From Bin87 sp965243255 (GTDB lineage: Bacteria; Chloroflexota; Dehalococcoidia; Lucifugimonadales; UBA3495), in the NCBI GenBank assembly GCA_965243255.1, contig CBDEUH010000004.1, forward strand, positions 1,364,001 to 1,428,000: a stretch of DNA of 64,000 nt. Direction: 5' to 3'. This document shows positions 1 to 7,769 of this stretch, piece by piece. A model generated the notes under the pieces. The model was not told the origin of the DNA, searched no databases, and saw only the letters and a program-made list of their open reading frames with translations. Every line of letters begins with the position of its first letter. Position 1 is the first letter of the stretch. The position numbers and the translations under genes are program-made.

Positions 1-1260
1 ACCTCGCGGTGGGAGGCGAACGAGGCGGCGGCGGGCAGCGCCACGGCGGCGGCGGTGAACGCGGCGGTCATGGCCAACGATGATTCGCTGCTGGCGGCAT
101 TGGGGCGGCCGGCTGCGGACACGCCGGGGACGATACCGGGGCTGCGGCTGACCACTCACTGGAACGGCCTTACCGACGCGCTGCGGATGCTGTGGGCTGT
201 GACGGGGAAGGACTCGGATGCCCCGGCGTCGCAGGGTCGGTTGGCGCTGGAGGCACGGCGGGACCGGACGGCGCTGGAGCTGGCTGGCATCCTGGCGGGG
301 CAATACGGGCACGCGCTGGACCCGGTGAACTACACCCAGGGCGTGGGCATCAGTGGGCGGCTGCGACTGGCGGCGCTGGACAAGGGCACTGCAAGTCCGA
401 CCGCCGAGATTGCGGAACTGATTGCTCCCATAGCGGGCGACCCTCCGAAGTACCTGGAGGATGCGGGAGGAGCGGCGTTGACCGGCGTAATCTGGGCGGC
501 CAGGCTGGCGGATTATACGGGCGACGAGGCGTACCGCAGGCTGTTCTTCTATGCTGCCGACCGCTTCGTGCCGCGTGGAGAGGGTGAGGCGCCGGCGCCG
601 TGCGACCCGGATTTCCGGGTGGAGGATATGTTTTACATCGGCGCGATGCTGGGACGGGCCTATCGCATCTCGGGGGAAGGCAGGTACGCCGACATGATGG
701 CCAGATTCCTCATCGATGGGGGCGACGTTCAGGATAGCAGCGGACTCTTCAAGCATGCCCGTTCCGCCCCCTATTTCTGGAGCCGGGGCAACGGGTTCGC
801 AGCGCTGGGTTACGCCGAAGCATTGACCTACCTGCCGGAGGAGCATCCGGCGCGGCCGGAGCTGCTGCAGCGGCATCGCCGGCATCTGGACGCGCTGCTG
901 CGCCGTCAGCAACCCTGGGGGACCTTCGGGGAGTTGGTGGACGTCCCGGGAGCGTGGGGCGAGCTGACCTCAACCTGCATGGTGGGCTACGCGCTGGCGC
1001 GCGGGCTGCGAATGGGATGGCTGTCGGATGGAGAGGAAGGAACGTACCAAGCCGGGTTGAATGCCTGCTGGCGGGCGGTAGCGGAGCGGATTGACGGCGA
1101 TGGCGGAGTGGTGGACGGCTGCATCAGCACGGGTGTGATGCCGGATATGCGGGCTTACCTGAACCGCACGGCGGTGAGCGGGCACGACGACCGGACGGGC
1201 AGCATGGCGCTGTGGTTCGCCTGCGAGATGCACCAATACCTGACCGGGGCGGAGCGATGA
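1..1260 (+). CDS. GH88/GH105-like unsaturated glycuronyl hydrolase, 5' end outside window
   Basis: The frame is open from base 1, so the gene begins upstream; GTG at 55 and ATG at 70 are only internal candidates. Numbered from GTG 55, the C-terminal 300 residues resemble the alpha6/alpha6 barrel of unsaturated rhamnogalacturonyl or glucuronyl hydrolases: EDMFYIGAMLGRAY near residue 190, then an FKHA turn and FWSRGNGFAALGY near residue 240, matching the family's W-x-R-G-N-G signature. Such enzymes act on the 4,5-unsaturated sugar left by polysaccharide lyases. The first 85 or so residues are not part of that barrel and I do not recognise them. The export signal cannot be judged because the N-terminus is missing. 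The exact substrate is unknown. Confidence 0.7.
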   Translation, partial: TSRWEANEAAAGSATAAAVNAAVMANDDSLLAALGRPAADTPGTIPGLRLTTHWNGLTDALRMLWAVTGKDSDAPASQGRLALEARRDRTALELAGILAGQYGHALDPVNYTQGVGISGRLRLAALDKGTASPTAEIAELIAPIAGDPPKYLEDAGGAALTGVIWAARLADYTGDEAYRRLFFYAADRFVPRGEGEAPAPCDPDFRVEDMFYIGAMLGRAYRISGEGRYADMMARFLIDGGDVQDSSGLFKHARSAPYFWSRGNGFAALGYAEALTYLPEEHPARPELLQRHRRHLDALLRRQQPWGTFGELVDVPGAWGELTSTCMVGYALARGLRMGWLSDGEEGTYQAGLNACWRAVAERIDGDGGVVDGCISTGVMPDMRAYLNRTAVSGHDDRTGSMALWFACEMHQYLTGAER

Positions 1261-1273
1261 CGGGCCTCGCCGG

Positions 1274-1301
1274 ATGACACAAACGGCCGGCGTGCTAGAA
1301 T
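1274..1301 (+). promoter_or_regulatory. Promoter of the ATPase gene at 1338
   Basis: ATGACA at 1274-1279 (five of six bases of the -35 consensus) is followed after 16 bases by TAGAAT at 1296-1301, itself preceded by TGC, which makes an extended -10. It lies 37 bases before the start codon at 1338, and GGAGG sits just ahead of that start. Confidence 0.55.
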
Positions 1302-1337
1302 GCGCCATAACCCGGACCGGGCTGACCGGAGGCCGAA

Positions 1338-2771
1338 ATGCTGACCAGACTGGAAGTCAACGGATTCAAGAATCTGGTGGATTTCTCACTGGATTTCGGG
1401 CCGTACACCTGCATCGCCGGGCCCAATGGTGTCGGGAAGTCCAACATCTTTGATGCGATCCGGTTCCTGTCCCTGCTGACGGAACACACCATCAACGATG
1501 CTGCTCTCCAGATACGCAACGCCGGCGAGGAGTCCGGAGACATCGCTGACCTGTTCTTCTACGACGATGGCGAGCGCGCTCAACGCATGGCGTTCGCGGC
1601 GGAGATGATAGTAGGTGGGGATGTGCGGGACGACTTTGGCCGGGAAGCGGAGGCTTCGTCGTCTTTCCTGCGATATGAGGTCGCCTTTCGCTACGAACCG
1701 CCATCGCCTGCCGGCGGCCTGTTGGGTGGTCTGGTATTGGAACGGGAGGAGCTGCGGCCCATCATTACCGGACAGGCGGCGCGACACCTGAAGTTTCCTC
1801 ATACCAAGAGCAAGTTCCGCGACAGCGTGGTGTACAACAACCGCCACGCGCGCAGCGGGTTCATATCCTCCCAGGTTGACGCAGAGACAGAACAGACGGC
1901 CATAGTAGTACACCAGGACGGCGGCTCTCACGGGCGCGGAGGGCCGTCGCCGGCGGAAGGAGCAACGCGCACGATCATCGGAACTGAAAACACGGCGGCA
2001 ACGCCCACGATATTGGCGGCACGCCAGGAAATGCAGAGCTGGCAGGTTCTGGCGTTGGATCCGGCAGCCATGCGGAGGCCTGACCGTTTCACGCAGGCTC
2101 CGGGCATCGCCGCCAACGGGGCGCACATCCCGGCGACGCTACAGCACCTGGCCAACAGCGCGCCGGAAAGCGATGGTAAGCCTGAGGATGTTTTTGGGGC
2201 GATAGCGATTCGCCTGTCGTCGCTGGTGCCGGTGCACATGGTTCGGGTGGTTCAGGATGACGTGCGGCAGTTGTTGTCGCTGGAGTTGGAGGAGTATTCG
2301 GGGGTGAAGCTGCGGGCCAATTCCATCTCGGACGGCACGCTGCGTTTTCTGGCGTTGGTGGCGATGTCCGAAGTGTTCTACGAAAGCGGAGTGTTCTGCA
2401 TGGAAGAGCCGGAGAACGGCATCCATCCGGCCAAGCTGGCGGCCATGAACCGTCTGCTGCACGACATAGCTTTTGACCCCGATGAGGCCATTAGCATCCA
2501 GAATCCGCTGCGGCAGGTGATAGTAGCCACGCATTCTCCGTACTTCGTTCAGTTGCAGCACAAGGACAACCTGGTGCTGGCCAAGTCTCGCAGCATGCAA
2601 GCAGGAACCGAGGAACCGCCAAGGAACATATTGCAGTGTCAACCCTACGATGGCACCTGGCGCTGCTCCGACGAGGGCAGGGGGATGAACCTACTGTCGC
2701 TGCAATCGTATCTGATGCCGCCGGAAGAGACGCAAATAGCTCTGCCCAGGGACTTCTGGCAGTCTTTATAG
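1338..2771 (+). CDS. AAA_21-type ATPase, OLD/RecF-like, without TOPRIM domain
   Basis: A 477-residue ABC-class ATPase of the SMC/RecF/OLD type. The N-terminus LTRLEVNGFKNLVDFSLDFG leads into the Walker A GPNGVGKSN near residue 31. The second half holds an SDGTLRFLALV signature-like segment (~330), Walker B CMEEPENGIHP (~355) and VIVATHSPYFV with the switch His (~398). OLD nucleases continue into a TOPRIM domain here, but this protein ends 80 residues later without acidic TOPRIM motifs, so it is an ATPase only. Start is ATG 1338 behind a GGAGG. It is monocistronic and has no obvious partner nuclease or toxin next to it. The role (DNA maintenance or defence) is not resolved by context. Confidence 0.8.
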   Translation: MLTRLEVNGFKNLVDFSLDFGPYTCIAGPNGVGKSNIFDAIRFLSLLTEHTINDAALQIRNAGEESGDIADLFFYDDGERAQRMAFAAEMIVGGDVRDDFGREAEASSSFLRYEVAFRYEPPSPAGGLLGGLVLEREELRPIITGQAARHLKFPHTKSKFRDSVVYNNRHARSGFISSQVDAETEQTAIVVHQDGGSHGRGGPSPAEGATRTIIGTENTAATPTILAARQEMQSWQVLALDPAAMRRPDRFTQAPGIAANGAHIPATLQHLANSAPESDGKPEDVFGAIAIRLSSLVPVHMVRVVQDDVRQLLSLELEEYSGVKLRANSISDGTLRFLALVAMSEVFYESGVFCMEEPENGIHPAKLAAMNRLLHDIAFDPDEAISIQNPLRQVIVATHSPYFVQLQHKDNLVLAKSRSMQAGTEEPPRNILQCQPYDGTWRCSDEGRGMNLLSLQSYLMPPEETQIALPRDFWQSL

Positions 2772-2844
2772 TGATTCCGCTGCGCGTCGCCGGGCCGGCC
2801 CAATATCCGGCAATCGCCCGTCATCTCTACTACAACCTCATCTG

Positions 2845-4173
2845 ATGCACATTCTCATTGCTTATCTCTCCAGGCGGCTGCCGTTTTTCTACGGTTGGGT
2901 GGTGCTGGGGTCGGCCGGCAGCAGCATGTTCGTCCGCAACGCGGCCGGCAGCCTCACCTTTGCGGTGTTCGTGCCGCTGATCGCCGACGACACCGGTTGG
3001 AGTCGAGCGCTGATAGGCGGAGCGGCCGCGGTGGGTGGATTGCTGGCAACTGGAGCGTCTCCACCGGTGGGATGGGCCATCGACCGCTACGGAGCGCGGG
3101 TGGTGCTGGTGATGGGGCTGGTGGTCATCGGGCTGAGCACCATGGCAATGGCGTGGCTGTCGGTGCATATCGCCATCTTCTATTCGGCGCTGGCCGTGGG
3201 GCGGATCATGTTCAGCAGCCCGTTGAACGTGGGGCCGGCGACGGTGGTGGGACGCTGGTTCGTGCGGCAGCGGGGGCGGGCGACGGGGCTACTGTTCCTT
3301 TCGCACTCGGGCGGGATGGTGGTCTTTCCTTTAGTAGCGACGTGGGTCAGCGTGGCCTACGGGTGGGAAACGGCGTGGATCGTGCTGGGGCTGATGGTGT
3401 ACGTCGTGGCGCTGGGGCCGGCGGCATTGCTGATTGCGCAGAGGCCGGAGGACGTGGGGCTGCTGCCGGATGGGGATAGCCCGGATGACGTGGCTGACCC
3501 GGCAGAGACCCCGGCAACGTCGGATGCGCAGCCGGCGGAGGGTGGTATTGAGTGGACGACGCGGCAGGCGATGCGGACGCCGGCCCTGTGGGTGCTGGCG
3601 CTGGGCACCGGGTTCTTGTTCCTGCTGCAATCGGGCACGAACACCTATCAGGCCGACCTGCTGCGTTCCAAGGGCATTGACCTGGCGCTGTCGCAGCTGA
3701 GCATCGTGGTCAACGCAGCCGGCACGGGGATCGGGAGCCTGCTGTGGGGGAGAGTTCTGGAGAGGGTGCGGGTATCGTACACGTATGCCATCGTCGCGCT
3801 GGTGATGGCAGTGGCGTGTGGACTATTCGCATACGGTGACACGGTAGCGTTGACGTTCCTGGCAGCCGGGCTGTTCGGTGTGGCGGTGGCTGGCATCCTG
3901 GTGGTGCCACCGGTGGCCTACGCCAACTTCTTCGGGCGGCAGTCGCTGGGGACGATACGGGGGGTTACGGAACCGTTCACCTCGCTGGGGCAGGCCATCG
4001 GAGCGGTGGCGTCGGGATTGGTTTATCAGTTCGCCGGCGGCTCCTATACCATCGCCTTCGTCGCCTACGCCGTAATGGGGGCGTTGACAGCGGCGGCGCT
4101 GCTGCTGGCCAGGCCGCCGCGACACCCGTCGGTGGGGGCGGCAACTCCGGCGGGGGAGCCGGCAGACGGCTAG
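2845..4173 (+). CDS. MFS transporter, OFA/monocarboxylate-like
   Basis: A 442-residue inner-membrane carrier with about twelve hydrophobic segments in two halves, separated by an acidic cytoplasmic loop around residues 205-235 (SPDDVADPAETPATSD). The start of the first half (FFYGWVVLGSAGSSMF) and the motif-A-like WAIDRYGARVVLVMG after helix 2 place it in the major facilitator superfamily. The overall look is that of the oxalate/formate-antiporter or monocarboxylate group. The substrate cannot be told from sequence. It lies 73 bases after the ATPase gene and ends head-on against the SDR gene, overlapping its last 4 bases, so it may be transcribed on its own. No signal for a dedicated promoter is convincing. 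Confidence 0.8.
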   Translation: MHILIAYLSRRLPFFYGWVVLGSAGSSMFVRNAAGSLTFAVFVPLIADDTGWSRALIGGAAAVGGLLATGASPPVGWAIDRYGARVVLVMGLVVIGLSTMAMAWLSVHIAIFYSALAVGRIMFSSPLNVGPATVVGRWFVRQRGRATGLLFLSHSGGMVVFPLVATWVSVAYGWETAWIVLGLMVYVVALGPAALLIAQRPEDVGLLPDGDSPDDVADPAETPATSDAQPAEGGIEWTTRQAMRTPALWVLALGTGFLFLLQSGTNTYQADLLRSKGIDLALSQLSIVVNAAGTGIGSLLWGRVLERVRVSYTYAIVALVMAVACGLFAYGDTVALTFLAAGLFGVAVAGILVVPPVAYANFFGRQSLGTIRGVTEPFTSLGQAIGAVASGLVYQFAGGSYTIAFVAYAVMGALTAAALLLARPPRHPSVGAATPAGEPADG

Positions 4174-5003
4174 GGATTCACGCGGCGCAGGAGGTAGGCG
4201 TCGGAGGCCATGATGGCGTCAACCTGGGCCGGGATGTCCTCGAAGGTGTCGAGGGCGGCGCGGATGAGGCGGCCGGACAGGTTGCCGCACTGATCGCTGC
4301 CGAGGAGCACGGCGAGTTGGGCGGCCCTCTCGATGGATGCGCCGCCGCCGGAGGTAACCTGCACTCCCTTCTCGTACATCTCCATATCGCCGGCGGCGAG
4401 GGCCATGTCGCGCACTTCCTCCCACATGCGGGTGTGGATGGAGCCGGGGCTGATGGCATTGACGGTGATGCCGGTGCCGGCCAGTTCAACGCTGAGGTTC
4501 TCGGTCAGGTTTACGATGGCGGTCTTGGCGGCGTCGTAGGAGGTATCGTTGGGGCCGCCGACTCCGGACATGTTGACGATGCGCCCGCTGCCCCGCTCCA
4601 GCATGGCGGGGATGGCGGCGCGGCAGCCGTAGAAGGTGCCCAGCACGTGGACGGAAATGGTGTGGGCCCAGCGTTCGGGGTCCAGCTGCCAGAGGGGGCC
4701 AATCTCCCCGGTGTTGCCGGCGTTGTTGACCAGCACGTCGATGACGCCGTAGCGTTGCAGGGTTTGGGCTACGGCGTTTTCCACCTGGGCGCGGTCGGTG
4801 ACGTCGGTGAGGACGGTGATGACATGGGAACCGTATTGGTCGCGGATGCTATGGGCGGTTTCCTGCAGCTCGGCGTCGGTGCGGGCGGCCAGGGCCAGCT
4901 TTGCGCCCTGGGCGGCGTAGGCGCGGGCGATGGCCTGGCCGATGCCCCGTCCGCCGCCGGTGATGAGGGCCACCTTGCCGTCTAATCGTTTCGGGTTCTC
5001 CAT
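4170..5003 (-). CDS. SDR-family NAD(P)-dependent oxidoreductase
   Basis: A 277-residue classical short-chain dehydrogenase. The cofactor motif TGGGRGIG is at residues 12-19, NNAG at about 90, and the catalytic Ser plus YDAAK at about 140-160, followed by the usual NAISPG turn. I chose ATG 5003 because AGGAAG sits nine bases upstream and the Rossmann fold then begins 10 residues in; a longer frame to 5054 would run through the promoter of the divergent HD-domain gene. The C-terminal region has an unusual LAVLLGSDQCGNLSGR stretch where substrate specificity would be set. Substrate unknown. It shares a 75-base divergent promoter region with the next gene, suggesting related function. Confidence 0.85.
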   Translation of the reverse strand: MENPKRLDGKVALITGGGRGIGQAIARAYAAQGAKLALAARTDAELQETAHSIRDQYGSHVITVLTDVTDRAQVENAVAQTLQRYGVIDVLVNNAGNTGEIGPLWQLDPERWAHTISVHVLGTFYGCRAAIPAMLERGSGRIVNMSGVGGPNDTSYDAAKTAIVNLTENLSVELAGTGITVNAISPGSIHTRMWEEVRDMALAAGDMEMYEKGVQVTSGGGASIERAAQLAVLLGSDQCGNLSGRLIRAALDTFEDIPAQVDAIMASDAYLLRRVNP

Positions 5004-5037
5004 ACTCACTTCCTGCGCTGGGATGGTGTGATAGCGG

Positions 5038-5046
5038 TGGTACAAT
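5038..5046 (+). promoter_or_regulatory. Extended -10 promoter of the HD-domain gene
   Basis: TGG-TACAAT at 5038-5046 is an extended -10 element with no good -35. It lies 32 bases before ATG 5079, which has GGGAG just upstream. Confidence 0.45.
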
Positions 5047-5078
5047 TCGGCCACATACTACACGACGGGAGCATCCCA

Positions 5079-5678
5079 ATGACGAACGCATTACAACCGG
5101 ACACGGCCGCAGAGACGGCCACGGTGTCGTTCACCAGCATGGCGGCCGGCACGCGAGAGGACTACGAGCTGCTGGAGCGGCTGGAGGCCGAGTTTGCCGC
5201 CGGCACCGCCGACCGGGTGCTGGAGCAGCTGCGCAGCCTGTCCGGCTCGCTGGGCGGCTACCGGATTGACCGGCTAGAACACTCGCTGCAGGCCGCCACC
5301 CGGGCCTACCGGGACGACGCCGACGAGGAGACGGTGGTGGCCGTGTTGCTGCACGACATCGGGGACTTGCTGTCGCCGCACAACCACAGCGAGCTGGCGG
5401 CGGCAGTGCTACGGCCATACGTATCCGAGCGGACTTACTGGATCGTGCGGCAGCACGGGCTGTTCCAGAGCTACTACTACGCTCACCATTTCGGGGAAGA
5501 CCGCAACGCGCGGGACAAGTACATCGACCATCCGTGGTACCAGGACGCGGTGGACTTTTGCCATCGGTGGGACCAATCGTCCTTTGACCCGGAGTACGAG
5601 TCGCTGCCGGTGGAGTTCTTCGAGCCGATGGTGCGGCGGATATTCGCGCGGGAACCGTTCAGCGCGGGGAGGGAGTAA
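5079..5678 (+). CDS. HD-domain protein with six metal ligands, PhnZ/TmpB-like
   Basis: A 199-residue HD-domain protein. Candidate metal ligands in order are the His of LEHSLQ (~66), the His-Asp of LLHDIGD (~90), the His of HNHSEL (~99), the His of RQHGLF (~122) and the Asp of CHRWDQ (~165). This H..HD..H..H..D set is what HD-fold mixed-valence diiron oxygenases such as PhnZ, TmpB and inositol oxygenase use, although HD hydrolases can share it. Start ATG 5079 has GGGAG upstream and a TACAAT box; a longer frame from 5028 would cover the promoter. The next gene, an SDR enzyme, begins 2 bases after the stop, so the two are cotranscribed and may handle the same substrate. Oxygenase activity is inference. 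Confidence 0.75.
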   Translation: MTNALQPDTAAETATVSFTSMAAGTREDYELLERLEAEFAAGTADRVLEQLRSLSGSLGGYRIDRLEHSLQAATRAYRDDADEETVVAVLLHDIGDLLSPHNHSELAAAVLRPYVSERTYWIVRQHGLFQSYYYAHHFGEDRNARDKYIDHPWYQDAVDFCHRWDQSSFDPEYESLPVEFFEPMVRRIFAREPFSAGRE

Positions 5679-5680
5679 CC

Positions 5681-6529
5681 ATGAGTTTGGAAGGGAAAGT
5701 AGCGTTGATTACCGGGGCCGGGGGGATGCGGGGCGTGGGACGGGCCACGGCGTTGAAACTGGCTTCGCTGGGGGCGGACGTGGCGATTACGGACGTGCAC
5801 CGGCCGGCGGAGGACCTGCCGCCGCAGGAGGTGCGGGCGGAGTGGCAGTCCATCGACAGCGTGGCCGAGGAAGTGCGCAGCCTGGGACGGCGGGCGTTGC
5901 CGCTCTACGCCGACCTGTCGAACGGCGATGAGATCGAGGGACTGGTGGCCGAGGCGGTGAACCACTACGGGCGGCTGGACATCATGGTGAACAACGCCCG
6001 GGCCATCATCGGGCGGGACAAGGTTCCGGTTACGGAGCTGGAGGAAGAGGTGTGGCAGCACTTTCTGAACATCAACACCACGGCGGTGTTCCTGTGCACC
6101 AAGCACGCCGGCCGGGAGATGGTGCGGCTGGGGAACGGCGGCCGGGTGGTGAACATCGCCAGCAACGCGGGCAAGCAGGCCAGCGCGGACGGAGCGGCGT
6201 ATTCGGCCAGCAAGTTTGCGGTAATCGGGCTGACGCAGGCGTCGGCCATGGACCTGGCGCGCCACGGCATCACGGTGAACGCGGTGTGTCCGGGGCCGAT
6301 CAACACGGATCGGATGAGTTACTGGGAACGAGCGCAGGCGGCGGAGCGGGGCATTACGCAGGAAGAGTTCCGGGCGCAGGTAGTGGCGTCATCCGCGGAG
6401 CGCACGCCCCTGGGTCGCATCGCTGAGCCGGAGGACGTGGCGAACCTGGTGGCCTTTCTGGCCGGGCCGGACGCCGAGCTGATAACCGGGCAGTCGTACA
6501 ACGTGAACGGCGGGATTCTGTTTCACTAG
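5681..6529 (+). CDS. SDR-family oxidoreductase
   Basis: A 282-residue short-chain dehydrogenase. The dinucleotide motif reads TGAGGMRGVG (residues 11-20), wider than the usual TGxxxGxG, and the NNAG motif is replaced by NNAR at about 107. The catalytic Ser lies in NIASNAG and the Tyr-Lys pair in YSASK (~171-175), followed by NAVCPGPINTDR. The C-terminus GQSYNVNGG is typical. It starts 2 bases after the HD-domain gene behind GGGAG and is almost certainly in the same operon. Substrate unknown. After its stop a GGGAG followed by a four-codon reading frame suggests that a third gene once followed. Confidence 0.85.
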   Translation: MSLEGKVALITGAGGMRGVGRATALKLASLGADVAITDVHRPAEDLPPQEVRAEWQSIDSVAEEVRSLGRRALPLYADLSNGDEIEGLVAEAVNHYGRLDIMVNNARAIIGRDKVPVTELEEEVWQHFLNINTTAVFLCTKHAGREMVRLGNGGRVVNIASNAGKQASADGAAYSASKFAVIGLTQASAMDLARHGITVNAVCPGPINTDRMSYWERAQAAERGITQEEFRAQVVASSAERTPLGRIAEPEDVANLVAFLAGPDAELITGQSYNVNGGILFH

Positions 6530-7044
6530 GGGAGAGTGCTATGCGGGTAGATTAGTGGGTGGCTCCTGGTCAGGTGATGGTGGTGGTTGGTTTTGGGGCC
6601 GGGTCGGTGAGGTTCAGGGCGTCGGCGCTACGGTCAGAGAGCGGGTGCTGCGGTTTGATGTCCTAGATTTGCGCGTGCTAACTGCGGTGGTGATGAGGGA
6701 TACCACGCCTCAGCGCCGACCTCCCCCGCCAGCAGCGGGTACGGGACCCGCAAGGGGGAAAGGGAGAATCCGCGGTTCTCGCGCGGCGGTGTTGTGACTC
6801 CCGCCGTGCCAACTGCACTTAGCCGGGTAAGCGTTGACCGACCGTAGCACAGCAGCGTGCATGATTTCCGACTTTGGTTGACCGTTTTGACCTGAACCTC
6901 GTGTGACCCTGGGTTGGAATAGCCTGGAATAGAAAAGGGTGACGTCATTGGTCGGGCGGTGGGCCTTGTACTTCGGCTGTTGGCCTGACGTGGGGTACAG
7001 TGTAGGGAACGGATGTACTATACGTCAAGAGGGTAGGTGTCAGT
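6530..7044. other. Non-coding stretch with decayed sequence and a nested palindrome
   Basis: About 515 bases without a credible gene. Right after the SDR stop there is GGGGAGAGTGCT-ATG followed by only three more codons and TAG, as if a downstream gene had been lost. The rest has lower coding character, with many stops in all frames. The only ordered element is a nested inverted repeat at 6723-6758. I see no tRNA, riboswitch or transposase remnant. Confidence 0.5.
6723..6758. repeat. Nested intergenic palindrome
   Basis: An inner hairpin GCGGGT (6735-6740) and ACCCGC (6746-6751) is enclosed by CCCCC (6723-6727) and GGGGG (6754-6758). No T-run follows on either side, so it is not an obvious terminator. 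It may be a degenerate repetitive palindrome. Confidence 0.45.
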
Positions 7045-7072
7045 AAAATGGGGCGGGTTTTGAACCCGCCCC
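7045..7072 (-). terminator. Intrinsic terminator of hsp20
   Basis: On the minus strand a ten-base perfect stem (7072-7063 with 7059-7050, GGGGCGGGTT/AACCCGCCCC) and three-base loop is followed by ATTTTAC. It begins 32 bases after the hsp20 stop codon. Confidence 0.75.
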
Positions 7073-7104
7073 AAGGTTTGGCGTGAGTGGCCTGGGTTGG
7101 CCGC

Positions 7105-7578
7105 TTATTCGGCGGCCGGAGCGCCGGCGACGGGGAGGCGCCGGGTCTGGGCAGCCTCGGCCACGGGCACGGTTACGTTGAGTACACCGTGTTCCAAGGA
7201 TACCGCCGCGGCGTCCAGGTCGAGGTCGCTGGGCAGGCGGATGGCGCGGGAGAAGCTGCCGGAGCGTCGCTCGCGCATGAGGTACTCCTCGTTCTCGTGG
7301 GTGACTTCGGTCTGGCGGGAGGCCTTGACGGACAGCACCCGGTCGGGGCTTATGGAGACGTCAACATCCTCGGCGGCGAAGCCGGGGAGAGAGGCGGCGA
7401 CGGTGAGGGCCTTTTCGTCCCGGCGGACGTCCATGGGGATGGACCAGGCGTCGGTGGGCCGGTCGTTGTCGCTGTCCATGGGGACGCCCCAGCGGTAGCC
7501 GGGCCAGAAGGGACTGGACATGATGCGGTTGAAGCGGCGCATTTCGCGGAAGGGGTCGAATCGCTGCAGGGTGGTCAT
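7105..7578 (-). CDS. Small heat-shock protein, Hsp20/alpha-crystallin family
   Basis: A 157-residue holdase chaperone. The N-terminus MTTLQRFDPFREMRRFNR is typical of bacterial class A Hsp20. The alpha-crystallin domain covers about residues 45-140 (WSIPMDVRRDEKALTVAASLPGF) and contains a GSFSRAIRLPSDLD strand and the A-x-x-x-n-G-V-L motif as LEHGVLNVTVP. A Pro/Ala-rich tail follows. Start ATG 7578 has GGAGGAACC ten bases upstream; a longer frame to 7677 would translate the promoter. It is divergent from dnaJ-hspR-clpC and so probably under the same heat-shock control. It has its own terminator at 7045-7072. Confidence 0.9.
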   Translation of the reverse strand: MTTLQRFDPFREMRRFNRIMSSPFWPGYRWGVPMDSDNDRPTDAWSIPMDVRRDEKALTVAASLPGFAAEDVDVSISPDRVLSVKASRQTEVTHENEEYLMRERRSGSFSRAIRLPSDLDLDAAAVSLEHGVLNVTVPVAEAAQTRRLPVAGAPAAE

Positions 7579-7648
7579 AGTGGTTCCTCCGAGATTACCG
7601 GCGCTGGGCCGGAGTCGCCGGTATGGTATGGTCCGGCTGACATTGACT

Positions 7649-7677
7649 ACTTTACAAAGTTGATTGTTGTTTGTCAA
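7649..7677 (-). promoter_or_regulatory. hsp20 promoter
   Basis: On the minus strand TTGACA (7677-7672) and TAAAGT (7654-7649) are separated by exactly 17 bases, with the transcript starting near 7642. An imperfect inverted repeat TCAAGT-CTT-ACTTCA at 7674-7688 overlaps the -35 and may be an operator. The classical HspR site CTTGAGT-N7-ACTCAAG is not present as such. Confidence 0.6.
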
Positions 7678-7704
7678 GTCTTACTTCAATAAGCCATCAG
7701 GTTA

Positions 7705-7733
7705 TTGACCACAACGCCATTGCGATGTATGAT
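7705..7733 (+). promoter_or_regulatory. dnaJ-hspR-clpC promoter
   Basis: TTGACC at 7705-7710, a 17-base spacer and TATGAT at 7728-7733 form a near-consensus housekeeping promoter 37 bases before the dnaJ start. It is presumably repressed by HspR encoded in the same operon. Confidence 0.65.
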
Positions 7734-7769
7734 AGATACCATACCAAATCATCGGGATTGAGAACGGGC

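Larger units (their letters stand above)
7620..7745. repeat. 10-bp inverted repeat flanking the divergent heat-shock promoters
   Basis: GGTATGGTAT at 7620-7629 and its exact reverse complement ATACCATACC at 7736-7745 lie 106 bases apart, one in the leader of hsp20 and one over the likely start point of dnaJ. The left copy continues as a tandem GGTATGGTATGG. This symmetry would suit a regulator that reads both transcripts or both promoters; function is inferred. Confidence 0.4.

Noticed and set aside
6555..6797. An 80-codon plus-strand open frame after the SDR gene
   Set aside because: No ribosome binding site, biased composition and no recognisable protein features.
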